DNA of 64,000 nt from Pseudomonadota bacterium (lineage in GTDB: Bacteria; Desulfobacterota; Desulfarculia; Desulfarculales; Desulfarculaceae): positions 107,736 through 171,735 of the forward strand of contig JAHIQI010000030.1 in assembly GCA_018902755.1 (NCBI GenBank). The letters are read 5' to 3'. The position numbers were made by a program, and so were the translations under genes. The notes beneath the pieces are model-generated. The model was not told the origin of the DNA. It did no database searches and saw only the letters and a program-made list of their open reading frames with translations. Shown piece by piece: positions 23,499 through 32,695 of this stretch (position 1 is its first letter; each line of letters begins with the position of its first letter).

Positions 23499-26159
23499 CT
23501 AGGCCTTGGCCTCTAGGGCGGCCTTGACCTTTTCCGGGGTTGCCGGAAGGGTGGTGATGCGCACGCCGGCGGCGTCGTCGATGGCGTTTAGCACCGCCGG
23601 GGCGGTGGGCACCATGCACATCTCGCCCACGCCGGTGGCCCCCAGGGGACCGGTCTTGCGCGGGGTCTCCAGCACGATCACTTCCATGTCAAAGGAGGTG
23701 GCCATGGTGGGGAACTTGAAGGAACGCCAGTCGTGGGTCTTGCCAGCGATGTACTCCTCGCGCAGGGCGTAGCCCACGCCCATGTCCATGCCGCCTTCCA
23801 GCTGGCCTTCGAGGTTCTGGGGATGGATCACCTTGCCGGCGTCCACCGCGGTGGTCATCTTGATCACCGTGACCTCGCCGGTCTCGGTGTTGACTTCCAC
23901 CTCGGCCATCTGCACCGCATGCACCTGGGTCTCGAAGTTGGGGCCCTGGCCGGTCTTGGGGTCCAGGGGGGTGCCGTCGATGTTCTTCTTGCGGCCGATG
24001 TAGCGGCGGGACTTGCCCGCTGCTTCCAGTTCCTTGCCGGTCTTGGCCCCGGTCTCGGCCATGACCTCTTTGAGCTGCTCCAGGCCGTTGATCAAGGCGT
24101 TGCCCATCATGTAGGTGATGCGGCTGCCCGCGGCCGGGCCGGAGGCCGCGGTCACGTCGGTGCTGCGGGTGTTCAGGCGCACCTTGTCCATGGTCAGGCC
24201 CATCACCTCGCAGGCGATCTGGGTTAGCATGGAGTCGTTGCCCTCGCCGGGGTCGGCCACGGCGCCGAATACGCTCACGCCGCCGTCGTCGTCCAGCTCG
24301 ACCGCCACGATGGAGGCGTCGCCGGGTCCGCCGATGCCGAAGGAGCCGCAGCCCAGGCCCACGCCGCGCTTGACGGTGTCGGTGGACTGCTCCTTGGCCT
24401 CCTTCATGGCCCGCTCATAGTTGGGACGCATGGCGTCCATCAGAGCAGGAATGGGCCACTGCTCCACCTTTTGGCCGGTGGATACGCCCTGACCCACTTC
24501 CAGGAAGTTCTTGTAACGGAACTCCAAGGGGTCCATGCCCATCTTGCGGGCCAGCATGTCCAGGGTGGACTCCATCGCGAAGTTCTGCTGCGGCGGTCCC
24601 GCGCCCCGGGCCGCGCTGCCCCAGGGGTTGTTGGTGTAGGCCAGGCGCGCCTTGATGTCCAGGGCGGGCATGTAATAGGCGCCGGTGAGCATCTGCAGGG
24701 CGCGCATGGCCACCACGTGGCCGATGGAGTAGTAGGCGCCGTTGTCCACCACGAAGTCGTTGGCGTAGGCGGTAATCTTGCCGTCGGCGTCCGCGCCCAT
24801 CCTGGTGCGCATCTTGAAGGAGTGGCGCTTGGATGACGCCAGCATGGACTCGGCCAGGGAAGGCACGTAGCGGATGGGGCGCTGGAAGTGCATGGCCGCC
24901 GCCGCCGCGATGCCCTCGGTGATCACGTCGATCTTGATACCGAACTGGCCGCCCGCGAAGGCCTCTTCGTAGCGCATGTTCTCAAAACCCACCGCCTCCT
25001 GGATCATGGCCAGGTGGGTGTGGATGTTGATGCTGCGGCCCACCACGACCAGCTTGTCCTCGCCGTCCTCGTCCTTTTCCCAGTAGGCCAGGGAGATCTC
25101 GGGCTCCAGAGGGGCCTGGTGGTTGATCTGGGTTACGAACTCGCCCTCGACCACCGCCGCGGAACCCGCGAAGGCCGCCTCGGCGTCGCCCTTTTTGATG
25201 GGCTGCTCAAAGCACATGTTGGGGATTGCGTCGTGCAGCTGGATGGCGCCTTCGGCCATGGCCTGGTCGGTGTTTTCCAGCACCGGCAAGGGCTCCAGCT
25301 CCACCTTGATGGCCTCGGCCGCGGCCACGGCCTGGGCGTGGGTCTCGGCGGCCACCGCGACGATGGGATCGCCGATGTAGCGCACCTTGTCCGAGCACAG
25401 CACCGGGCGGTCGGGCATGATGTACTTGAGGCTGTTGGTGCCCTTGATGTCCTTGGCCAACATCACGCCGGCCACGCCGGGCATCTTCTCGGCCTCGGAG
25501 GTGTCGATGGAGATGATCTTGGCGTGGGGCAGTTCGCTGCGCACCACGGCCAGCTCCAGGGCGTCGCTGATCTTGTAGTCCGCGCCGAAGCGGGCCAAGC
25601 CGCAGGCCTTGACCATGGCCGAGGGCCGCACATGGGAAGTGCCCAGCATGGGGGCATCGGCCGGGGGGTAGAGGTCCTCGGGCTTCTGCTCACCGCGCAG
25701 GAAGCTGGCGGCCAACTGCACCGCTTCCACGATCTTCTTGTAACCGGTGCAACGGCACAGGTTGTGGCTCAGGGCCTTTTTGATCTCTTCCACGGTGGGG
25801 TTGAGGTTGTTGTCCAACAGCCCCTTGGTGGCCATGATCATGCCCGGGGTGCAGAAACCGCACTGCACCGCGCCGGCCAGCACGAAGGCCTCCTGGATGA
25901 GGTGCGGGTTGTCCGGGGTGCCCAGGCCTTCCACGGTAATGACGTCCGCGCCGTCCAGTTTTACGACCTTGGCCAGGCAGGAACGAACCGACTTGCCGTT
26001 TACCAAGACCATGCAAGCGCCGCACTGCCCCTTGCGGTCGCAGGATTGCTTGGTGCCGATCAGGTCCAGATCTTCCCGCAAAATATCCAATAAAACCGTC
26101 TGGTCATCGACCACAAACTCATGTTTGCGCCCGTTAACCGTCAAACCAACTTTCTTCAT
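23499..26159 (-). CDS. mop: Mop-type aldehyde oxidoreductase (molybdenum, fused iron-sulfur)
   Basis: An 886-residue single-chain enzyme close in architecture to Desulfovibrio gigas aldehyde oxidoreductase (907 residues). It has an N-terminal [2Fe-2S] domain (CDRKGQCGAC), a helical [2Fe-2S] domain (QCGFCTPGM, NLCRCTGY), then the Mo-cofactor domains with GSAARGAGPPQ and the C-terminal LGATGVGEM that bears the catalytic glutamate. There is no FAD domain, as in Mop. It oxidises aldehydes to carboxylates. The ATG follows ataggag. The operon continues with the DsrC-like protein and cysteine desulfurase. Confidence 0.92.
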   Translation of the reverse strand: MKKVGLTVNGRKHEFVVDDQTVLLDILREDLDLIGTKQSCDRKGQCGACMVLVNGKSVRSCLAKVVKLDGADVITVEGLGTPDNPHLIQEAFVLAGAVQCGFCTPGMIMATKGLLDNNLNPTVEEIKKALSHNLCRCTGYKKIVEAVQLAASFLRGEQKPEDLYPPADAPMLGTSHVRPSAMVKACGLARFGADYKISDALELAVVRSELPHAKIISIDTSEAEKMPGVAGVMLAKDIKGTNSLKYIMPDRPVLCSDKVRYIGDPIVAVAAETHAQAVAAAEAIKVELEPLPVLENTDQAMAEGAIQLHDAIPNMCFEQPIKKGDAEAAFAGSAAVVEGEFVTQINHQAPLEPEISLAYWEKDEDGEDKLVVVGRSINIHTHLAMIQEAVGFENMRYEEAFAGGQFGIKIDVITEGIAAAAAMHFQRPIRYVPSLAESMLASSKRHSFKMRTRMGADADGKITAYANDFVVDNGAYYSIGHVVAMRALQMLTGAYYMPALDIKARLAYTNNPWGSAARGAGPPQQNFAMESTLDMLARKMGMDPLEFRYKNFLEVGQGVSTGQKVEQWPIPALMDAMRPNYERAMKEAKEQSTDTVKRGVGLGCGSFGIGGPGDASIVAVELDDDGGVSVFGAVADPGEGNDSMLTQIACEVMGLTMDKVRLNTRSTDVTAASGPAAGSRITYMMGNALINGLEQLKEVMAETGAKTGKELEAAGKSRRYIGRKKNIDGTPLDPKTGQGPNFETQVHAVQMAEVEVNTETGEVTVIKMTTAVDAGKVIHPQNLEGQLEGGMDMGVGYALREEYIAGKTHDWRSFKFPTMATSFDMEVIVLETPRKTGPLGATGVGEMCMVPTAPAVLNAIDDAAGVRITTLPATPEKVKAALEAKA

Positions 26160-26612
26160 GACAAACTCCTATTTCCGCCGCGTAGAACTCCTATAACTGG
26201 TTAATAGGACTTGGTGGTCAACCCAAGCAACAGGCTATTCAATGACCTGCTAAATATGACACATCATAAATCATAAGGCCAGATTTGGCGAGTCCCCATA
26301 ACGTTGTTATTTTTAGCATATATAAACAATACCATTAGTTACAAACATCCCCAAAACAAGTTAAACGCTAAACCTATCCAGACGGTCCTAAATTTCACTG
26401 AAAAGGGGTGTTGCCAGCTGTACGAGGCCTATTTTGCCATAAGGCCCGGCTGCGGGCAAAGCCCTTTCCCGCCGGATGGCCTCAAGCAAGGATGCTTGTG
26501 AATTAGGCTAGTTAGCCGATCGAACAGTTGCAGGGACGTGGCGGGTGTGCTATCCATTAGACATGAGTCTCCGCCCCAACCGGGGCGGCCCCCGTCGCAA
26601 AGGAGGTTGGCT
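26160..26612. other. AT-rich intergenic region between mop and the MEMO-family gene
   Basis: This 450-bp gap holds no convincing gene. It must carry the promoter of the mop operon (minus strand) and that of the MEMO-family gene (plus strand). Visible features are TTTGCCATAAGGC (26433-26445), which resembles the palindrome upstream of the other molybdenum enzyme, and a GC hairpin CCGCCCC-aa-CCGGGGCGG-like (26572-26589) just before the ribosome binding site of the MEMO-family gene. No riboswitch could be recognised. Confidence 0.5.
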
Positions 26613-27416
26613 ATGTCCCGCGCACCCGCCGTGGCCGGCCGTTTCTATCCCGGCCAAGCCGAAGAACTAAAGGCCACCGTCCGGCAATACCTGGACCTCA
26701 AAGCCCGGCCCCAACCGGCCCTGGCCGTGGTCTGCCCCCACGCGGGGTACATGTTCTCCGCCTCGGTGGTGGGCAAGGTGCTCAGCCGGGTGGAGGTGCC
26801 CCGGCGGGTGGTGGTCATGGGCCCCAACCACCAGGGCCTGGGCGAGAAGGCCGCCCTGATGACCCGGGGCTCTTGGCGCACCCCCCTGGGCGAGGTGCGC
26901 CTGGACGCCGAGCTGGGCGGCGAGTTGCTCTCACGCAACGCCCTGGTGCGCGAGGACGACCTGGCCCACCAGTACGAGCACTCCCTGGAGGTGCAGGTGC
27001 CCTTCCTTCAGGTGCTCAGGCCCGACCTTCTGCTGACCCCCCTGTGCCTGTCCATGCTCAGCTACGAACAATGCGAGCAGCTGGGCCACGACCTGGCCGG
27101 GGCGGTCAAGGCCATGGACGGCCCGGTGCTCATCGTGGCCAGCACGGACATGACCCACTACGAATCCGCCCAAAGCGCGGCGGCCAAGGACAAGCTGGCC
27201 CTGCAGCAGATACTGGCCCTTAGCCCCCAGGGCCTGTATAACACCGTGGCCACCCGGCGCATCAGCATGTGCGGCTTTTTGCCCACCACCGTGGCCCTGG
27301 CCGCGGCCCTGGGGCTGGGGGCCACCAGCGCCGAGTTGGTGGACTATACCAACAGCGGCGAGGTCACCGGCGATGACGATCAGGTGGTTGCCTACGCCGG
27401 CTTGATAATAAAGTAA
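26613..27416 (+). CDS. amrB: MEMO1-family protein (AmmeMemoRadiSam system protein B)
   Basis: A 267-residue MEMO-family protein related to class III extradiol dioxygenases. It starts RAPAVAGRFYPG; metal-ligand histidines lie in CPHAGYMFSASV (about 47), GPNHQGLG and the EHSLEVQVPFLQ / STDMTHYE blocks. In many bacteria it sits with AmmeA and a radical SAM protein, but neither is here. The ATG at 26613 is chosen for its near-ideal aaaggaggttggct leader. It ends 53 bases before gltX. Confidence 0.9.
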   Translation: MSRAPAVAGRFYPGQAEELKATVRQYLDLKARPQPALAVVCPHAGYMFSASVVGKVLSRVEVPRRVVVMGPNHQGLGEKAALMTRGSWRTPLGEVRLDAELGGELLSRNALVREDDLAHQYEHSLEVQVPFLQVLRPDLLLTPLCLSMLSYEQCEQLGHDLAGAVKAMDGPVLIVASTDMTHYESAQSAAAKDKLALQQILALSPQGLYNTVATRRISMCGFLPTTVALAAALGLGATSAELVDYTNSGEVTGDDDQVVAYAGLIIK

Positions 27417-27469
27417 TTACATTAACCTCGTGCGCCCCCTGGCCGGGGCGCGTCCCTGGGAAAGAAATA

Positions 27470-28888
27470 ATGGACAAGACTAACGACAACGCCCCCCGGG
27501 TGCGCACCCGCTTTCCTCCCTCGCCCACCGGAGCCCTGCACCTGGGAGGGGCCAGAACCGCCTTATTCAACTGGCTTTTCGCCCGTCACCACGGCGGGGA
27601 ATTCGTCCTGCGCCTGGAAGACACCGACCGCAAGCGATCCAAGGACGAGCACGTTGAGGGCATCCTGGCGGCCATGGACTGGCTGGGCCTGGACTACGAC
27701 GAGGGCCCCTATTACCAGACCAAGCGGCTGGACCGCTACCGCGAGGCTATCGACCAATTGCTCGAACAAGGCCGGGCCTACTGGTGCCACTGTTCGCCCG
27801 ATGATCTGACCAAAAAGCGCGAGGCGGCCATTGCCGTGGGCGGCAAGCCCATGTACGACGGCGCCTGCCGCGACAAAAACCTGGGCCCCGCCCCGGGCGC
27901 GGTGGTGCGCTACAAGGGCCCCCGCACCGGCAGCACCTCTTTCAACGACCTGGTCAAAGGCCCCATCACCTTTGAAAACAAGGAAATGGACGACCTGATC
28001 ATCCTGCGCTCCGATGGCTGGCCCACCTACCACCTGGCCGTGGTGGTGGACGACATCGACATGGGCATCACCCACGTGATTCGCGGCGACGACCACGTGA
28101 ACAACACCCCGCGTCAGATCCTGCTCTATCAGGCCTTGGACGCCGAGCTGCCCCAGTTCGCCCACGTGCCCATGATCCTGGGCCCGGACAAGACCAAGCT
28201 CTCCAAGCGCCACGGAGCCACCGCGGTGATGGACTACCAGGAGATGGGCTACCTGCCCGAGGCCATGCTCAACGCCCTGGCCCGCCTGGGCTGGTCCCAC
28301 GGCGACCAGGAGATGTTCTCCCGCCAGGAGCTGATCGAATTCTTCGGCCTGGGGGCGGTGGGGCGTAGCGCGGCGGTGTTCGACACCGACCGCCTGCTGC
28401 ACCTTAATCAGCGCTACATCCAGGAAGGCGACCCCGCCCGCCTGTCCGAGCTTTTGCCGCCCTTCCTGGCGGCGCGGGACATCGCCGACTACGACCAGGC
28501 GGTGCTTCTGGCCTGTCTGCCCGAGCTTACCCCCAGGGCCAAGACCCTGGTGGAACTGGCGGATTGGGCCGAGCCCTACCTGGTGGACGAGCCGAAAATG
28601 GACCCCAAGGCGGTGAAAAAGTTCCTAGGATCAGACCAGGTTCCGGTGCTGGAGCGGGTGGTGGCCCTGGTGGAGGCCAAGGGAACCGGCGACTCCGAGG
28701 CCCTGGAGCTGGGAGTTCGGGAAATCGCCGAGCAGATGGATCTGAAGCTGGGCGGAGTGGCCCAACCGGTCCGTGTGGCCCTCACCGGGCGCACCTTCAG
28801 CCCCGGCATTTTCGAGGTCATGGGCTTCCTGGGAGATGACCGGGTTAAGGCTAGGTTAAATAGGGCCTTGGCTATAGCTTCAAAATGA
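27470..28888 (+). CDS. gltX: Glutamyl-tRNA synthetase
   Basis: A 472-residue class I aminoacyl-tRNA synthetase. The HIGH-type motif is PSPTGALHLGGART (about 15-28) and the KMSKS-type motif is KLSKRHGA (about 243); a zinc-like CHC region (WCHCS) is present near 104. It charges tRNA-Glu and, in organisms using the amidotransferase route, tRNA-Gln. Fittingly, one tRNA of each kind lies directly downstream. A GCGCCCC hairpin stands in the short leader. Confidence 0.96.
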   Translation: MDKTNDNAPRVRTRFPPSPTGALHLGGARTALFNWLFARHHGGEFVLRLEDTDRKRSKDEHVEGILAAMDWLGLDYDEGPYYQTKRLDRYREAIDQLLEQGRAYWCHCSPDDLTKKREAAIAVGGKPMYDGACRDKNLGPAPGAVVRYKGPRTGSTSFNDLVKGPITFENKEMDDLIILRSDGWPTYHLAVVVDDIDMGITHVIRGDDHVNNTPRQILLYQALDAELPQFAHVPMILGPDKTKLSKRHGATAVMDYQEMGYLPEAMLNALARLGWSHGDQEMFSRQELIEFFGLGAVGRSAAVFDTDRLLHLNQRYIQEGDPARLSELLPPFLAARDIADYDQAVLLACLPELTPRAKTLVELADWAEPYLVDEPKMDPKAVKKFLGSDQVPVLERVVALVEAKGTGDSEALELGVREIAEQMDLKLGGVAQPVRVALTGRTFSPGIFEVMGFLGDDRVKARLNRALAIASK

Positions 28889-28950
28889 GACTTCTGGTAA
28901 AAAAGGCCTTGACGCCGACAGGTTCAGGCTATAAATCAGAGCGTACCTGC

Positions 28951-29024
28951 TGGCGGATCGTCTAACGGCAGGACTGCAGACTCTGGATCTGCCTATCCAG
29001 GTTCGAATCCTGGTCCGCCAGCCA
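28951..29024 (+). tRNA. tRNA-Gln (anticodon CUG)
   Basis: A complete 74-nt cloverleaf: acceptor stem TGGCGGA/TCCGCCA, the T-first base typical of tRNA-Gln, anticodon loop CTCTGGA with CTG, T-arm GGTTCGAATCC, discriminator G and an encoded CCA. It lies 62 bases after gltX. Confidence 0.95.
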
Positions 29025-29041
29025 CACATATGTTTGCGCAC

Positions 29042-29117
29042 GGTCCCATCGTCTAGTGGTCTAGGATATCGGCCTCTCACGCCGGAGACACGGGTTCGAA
29101 CCCCGTTGGGACTGCCA
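29042..29117 (+). tRNA. tRNA-Glu (anticodon CUC)
   Basis: A 76-nt cloverleaf: acceptor GGTCCCA pairing with TGGGACT (one G-U), anticodon loop CTCTCAC with CTC, T-arm GGGTTCGAACCCC, discriminator G and encoded CCA. It follows tRNA-Gln by 17 bases, so the two are probably processed from one transcript. Confidence 0.95.
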
Positions 29118-29125
29118 AAAATATC

Positions 29126-29165
29126 AAGGAGTTAGCCGCCATGGCTAGCTCCTTTATTTTTTCTT
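29126..29165 (+). terminator. Rho-independent terminator after the tRNA pair
   Basis: Arms aaggagttagcc (29126-29137) and ggctagctcctt (29143-29154) form a 12-bp stem with one mismatch, followed by a T-rich tract (TTATTTTTTCTTTT). It closes the gltX-tRNA transcription unit. Confidence 0.85.
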
Positions 29166-29397
29166 TTGAGTTCCCCCCACGCTATCCCCCACCCTGAATG
29201 CATTTTAAAACTGGCACAATTCGCATTTGCGAAATGGCATTATTTTCCCCTGCCTTTGGAATGCCCAATATTAGTTGGCAGGTCCAACGAAAGGATTAAT
29301 CAGGCTAGATTAGGCTTGCATTGGCTCTGTTAACTTTTTAGTGGCGGCTCAATTCGAAAAGAGTAGCCGAAAAACTTAACTGGATCTTGAAGACGGT

Positions 29398-30891
29398 TTA
29401 TTTCCGACTTGTTGGGACCACCTTTACCATCCATCTCCCATCCTGGATTATTTTCACCAAACCAATCCCAACCACCAGAAACTCCAAGCGACCTAAAAGC
29501 ATGGCCAAGGTTTCGGCCCACAGGGCTGCCGAAGGGGTTGTCTGAGAGGTGACGCCAACTGACAGCCCTACTGTACCCAGGGCGCTGGCAAACTCGAATA
29601 GACTGTCGGACAAAGAGAATCCAAAAACGCCAAGTAATACCGCTCCGGACAAAAAAAGGACCAGATAAAGAAATATGAACACCCCGATCTGCCTGAGCGA
29701 GGCATCATCAACCGGCTCCCTGCTGTCTTCACCCCATATCTGCGGACGGCTCACAGCGTTCCGGGGTAACAAGAGCCGACGAAACTCCCACAGCAGGGTG
29801 CGCCACATCATATAGATTCTGAATTGTTTAATCCCCCCGGCTGTGGAGCAAATCCCGCCGCCGACCAGCATGAGCGTGATGAGCATGAGCGTAGCCGCTG
29901 CATTAAATGACTTGTAATCAACTGTAGAATAACCAGTAGTGGTGAGCGCCGAGACCGTTTCGAAAATCGCCACACGTAAGGATTTACCCAGGCTGGGAAA
30001 CATGGCGGCCGTGGCGCAGATGAACAGCACCGAGATCCCCACCGGCAGCAAAAATGCCATGAGGCGGACCTCACCGTTTCGCAATACCGCACGCCACTTC
30101 CCTCTCAACAAAGCGTAGGTGGTAAGGAAGTTGAGATTGCCAAGGATCATGAGCGGAATAGTGACCGCCTCGATGAGCGGGCTGTTCCAATATCCAATGG
30201 ACTCCGGCCTGGTGGAAAAGCCTCCCGTGGAGACGGCGCAGAAAGAATGGTTCACCGCGTCAAACCAATCCATGCCCGCCAGGCGCAACGCCAAGATGCC
30301 AGTCAAGGCGTAAGCGGCATATATGCTGACCACCAAGCGAGTGGAGCGCCGCATATGCGGCACCAATTGAGTTTCCTTGCCCTCGGCCGCACTCAAGCCC
30401 ACCCCCAGCGGCCCCCCAAATGCGGCCAACATCAGGATGGCAAGGCCAGCACCACCGGCTAACTGCATGATGCTGCGATGAAGCAGTATGAGATGGGAAG
30501 CCTTGGTTACGTCCACGACGGAAAGGCCGGTGGTGGTCCAGCCGCTGGTTGCCTCGAAGACGGCCTGAGAGAAATTCAGGCCGGCGCAGCCCATAAGCGG
30601 CACAGCGCCAACCAGCATTGCCGCCGCCCAGGCAAAAACAATAATCACCGCGCCTTCTGGGGTGCTCAATGACACCGGCTCTTTGGGCCGAAGGCTCCAC
30701 CATAGAAGGGCGCCCAACGCAGCCAGGCTGCCTCCGGGCAACAGGAACCACCAGACCTGCCTGGCCTCCTGGGGCCAAACGATCAAGGCAGAAAGTGGAC
30801 AAATGACCAGAAGTCCCAAGAGGAACAAGATGAGGCCTTCATAGGCCGCCATGGCCCGGTAGCGTCGCTGTAGAAATTGCTTTTGCCGCAA
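29398..30891 (-). CDS. trkH: TrkH/KtrB-type potassium channel subunit (first copy)
   Basis: A 497-residue K+ transporter subunit with the four-fold pore repeat: TSGWTTTGLS (about 116-125), AVSTGGFST, SALTTTGYST and SALGTVGLSVGV mark the selectivity filter loops. It works with the TrkA-type regulator encoded directly upstream. The TTG start at 30891 is preferred because aaggaag lies before it and the upstream stop is three bases away; an ATG at 30852 has no ribosome binding site. Confidence 0.9.
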   Translation of the reverse strand: MRQKQFLQRRYRAMAAYEGLILFLLGLLVICPLSALIVWPQEARQVWWFLLPGGSLAALGALLWWSLRPKEPVSLSTPEGAVIIVFAWAAAMLVGAVPLMGCAGLNFSQAVFEATSGWTTTGLSVVDVTKASHLILLHRSIMQLAGGAGLAILMLAAFGGPLGVGLSAAEGKETQLVPHMRRSTRLVVSIYAAYALTGILALRLAGMDWFDAVNHSFCAVSTGGFSTRPESIGYWNSPLIEAVTIPLMILGNLNFLTTYALLRGKWRAVLRNGEVRLMAFLLPVGISVLFICATAAMFPSLGKSLRVAIFETVSALTTTGYSTVDYKSFNAAATLMLITLMLVGGGICSTAGGIKQFRIYMMWRTLLWEFRRLLLPRNAVSRPQIWGEDSREPVDDASLRQIGVFIFLYLVLFLSGAVLLGVFGFSLSDSLFEFASALGTVGLSVGVTSQTTPSAALWAETLAMLLGRLEFLVVGIGLVKIIQDGRWMVKVVPTSRK

Positions 30892-30894
30892 GAA

Positions 30895-31560
30895 CTAAAC
30901 TTCCTTACCCATCAGGCAGCGCAGGGCCGGGCCATAACTTTCGGGCGTACTAATGAGCAAAAGCCGATCGCCATCTTGAAGGCGGTCGGGCCCCCGAGGC
31001 ACAGTAACTTTGTCCCCTCTTATGATCGCGCCAATAAGCGAACCGGAGGGCATATCCAGCTCCTGCATGGACCGACCCACTGACGGCAGACCTTGGTGCA
31101 GAAGAACCTCGGTCACGGTCATTTTTCCCTGAGCCACAGGCAGCAGGTTGACCACCTCCTCCAGGCCTGCCTGTTGCTCGATGAGGGTGGCCATGATGTG
31201 GGTGGTGGAAAAGGCCACGCTCACTCCCAGGCGGTGAAAGACTTCCTGATTCTCTGGGTCATTCACCAAAGCCAAGGTGCGTTCGACCTCAAACATCTTG
31301 GACGCCAACTGGCAGACCACCAAGTTGTCCTGGTCTCGGGGAGTAACCGCCAAAACAGCAATGGCCTCCCTGGCCCCCGCTTCTTCAAGGAGAACTGGAC
31401 GGCTTCCGTCGCCGTTCAGCACCACGGCCTTCAGTTCCTGGGAGAGCCAAAGGCACTCATCTTTGTCTTGGTCGATGATTACCGGCTGGTAGCCCTTGCT
31501 GATGAAAACCTTGGCCAGGAAATAGACCACCTTGCCGCCGCCCACGATTATCACCTTCAT
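30895..31560 (-). CDS. trkA: TrkA-family K+ channel regulator (RCK_N + RCK_C)
   Basis: A 221-residue cytoplasmic gating ring subunit. The N-terminal Rossmann domain has GGGKVVYFLAK and a typical acidic IIDQDKDE loop that binds NAD(H) or nucleotides; the C-terminal TrkA_C domain spans about 140-218. It immediately precedes the first TrkH gene and should control that channel. Confidence 0.9.
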   Translation of the reverse strand: MKVIIVGGGKVVYFLAKVFISKGYQPVIIDQDKDECLWLSQELKAVVLNGDGSRPVLLEEAGAREAIAVLAVTPRDQDNLVVCQLASKMFEVERTLALVNDPENQEVFHRLGVSVAFSTTHIMATLIEQQAGLEEVVNLLPVAQGKMTVTEVLLHQGLPSVGRSMQELDMPSGSLIGAIIRGDKVTVPRGPDRLQDGDRLLLISTPESYGPALRCLMGKEV

Positions 31561-31571
31561 GGCCGGCTCTC

Positions 31572-31988
31572 CTATTTATCCTGGGCCAGGGACCGCAATA
31601 CGTAATCGCCGGCCAGGCTGGTGGGGCTCACGGTTTCGATGTTGAGTTGGCGGTAGGCCAACTCACGGGCAGGCTCGGCTACACGGGCTATGACCCATTT
31701 CACCTGGAAGACATCCTTGGCCACCTGGGCCACCATCAAATTGACGTTGTCTTCCTCGGCGGCCGCGATAAGGCAGTCGGCATCAGCGGCGCGCGCCTTG
31801 CGCAGCGTTTCCGATTCAACAGCGTCGCCCACCACCTTGAACCCGCTGAACTCGGCGCTGAGATCATCAAAGGCTTCCGCCCGCCGGTCGATCACCACAA
31901 CGCTGTGCCCCTGCCCGCTCAAACCGTTGGCCAGAAGCGAGCCCAAACGGCCGCAGCCCACCACCACGATGAATAGACTTTTAGCCAT
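31572..31988 (-). CDS. Single-domain TrkA-N (RCK_N) protein
   Basis: A 138-residue protein with only the nucleotide-binding RCK_N domain (FIVVVGCGRLGSLLANGL at the start, VIDRRAEAFDDL) and no TrkA_C domain. It may pair with the full TrkA encoded 11 bases downstream to form a mixed gating ring. The ATG at 31988 fits the usual domain start; an in-frame ATG at 32036 would overlap the upstream regulator gene. Confidence 0.85.
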   Translation of the reverse strand: MAKSLFIVVVGCGRLGSLLANGLSGQGHSVVVIDRRAEAFDDLSAEFSGFKVVGDAVESETLRKARAADADCLIAAAEEDNVNLMVAQVAKDVFQVKWVIARVAEPARELAYRQLNIETVSPTSLAGDYVLRSLAQDK

Positions 31989-31996
31989 AACCCGAT

Positions 31997-32692
31997 TCAC
32001 TTGTCGTCTTTTCGTTGTTTGCCGGCAGATTCCCATGATATTGGGCCTCGGCCTCCATGGGACGTCAAGCGGTCCAGGTTTTCCCGTGCTGGGGCGTAGC
32101 TGGGATCAGCCTCGTAGGCCATGCGGTAGTTCTTTATGGCGTCTTCACGCTGATGGAGGACTTCATGCAGACATCCAACCAGATTGAAGGCCTCTGCCCG
32201 GTACGGGTCTAAAGCGATCGCTTTTTGAGCATGGCTCAGTGCACCTTTGAAGTTGCGTTCGCCCACTGCCTTTTTGGCCAGTTCCAGGTGGGTTTGGTAA
32301 TCTGCGGCTTTGTCTTCGTTCAACTGGTCGCGGGCCAGCACCTGCTGGGTCAAATCGCGGATCTGTTCGGGAGAGAACGGTTTTTGAATAAAGTCAACCG
32401 CGCCCAATTTCATGGCTTCCACCGCGCGTTCCACCGTGCCATAGGCGGTGACTATGATTACCCGGATATCCGGCCTTAACTCACTGACTCTGCGCAGTAC
32501 TTCAATGCCATCCATGCCAGGCATGCGTAAGTCCAGGATGATCAGAAGAATGCTTTGGTCATCTAGCTTCCCCAGAGCCTCTTCTCCATTTACGGCTGTT
32601 TCCACTGGCCAACCCAACGGGGCCAATGCCTGACTCAGTGAGAGGCGGATGTTTTTCTCATCATCCACCACTAATATTTTTTGATCTTTCAT
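31997..32692 (-). CDS. Response regulator with REC and TPR-like repeats
   Basis: A 231-residue protein. The REC domain (1-120) has LVVDDE, phospho-Asp in ILDLRMPGMDG and Lys in FIQKPF. Instead of a DNA-binding domain, the C-terminal part (about 130-215) carries two tetratricopeptide-like helices pairs (FKGALSHAQKAIALDPYRAE, REDAIKNYRMAYEADPSYAP), so it acts through protein contacts. It follows the kinase gene by three bases and lies inside the Trk cluster. Confidence 0.88.
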   Translation of the reverse strand: MKDQKILVVDDEKNIRLSLSQALAPLGWPVETAVNGEEALGKLDDQSILLIILDLRMPGMDGIEVLRRVSELRPDIRVIIVTAYGTVERAVEAMKLGAVDFIQKPFSPEQIRDLTQQVLARDQLNEDKAADYQTHLELAKKAVGERNFKGALSHAQKAIALDPYRAEAFNLVGCLHEVLHQREDAIKNYRMAYEADPSYAPARENLDRLTSHGGRGPISWESAGKQRKDDK

Positions 32693-32695
32693 GAT

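Noticed and set aside
24888..26093. A 401-codon plus-strand frame opposite mop
   Set aside because: Same reason: antisense to a well-supported gene, biased composition, no ribosome binding site.
26420..26510. Possible riboswitch (c-di-GMP or Mo-cofactor type) upstream of the MEMO-family gene
   Set aside because: A few conserved-looking bases (GGGCAAAGCC) were seen, but the required helices and tetraloop-receptor parts could not be matched. A covariance model search would decide.
29330..29521. 63-codon frame near the end of the first TrkH gene
   Set aside because: It overlaps the TrkH C-terminus in another frame and has no supporting signal.
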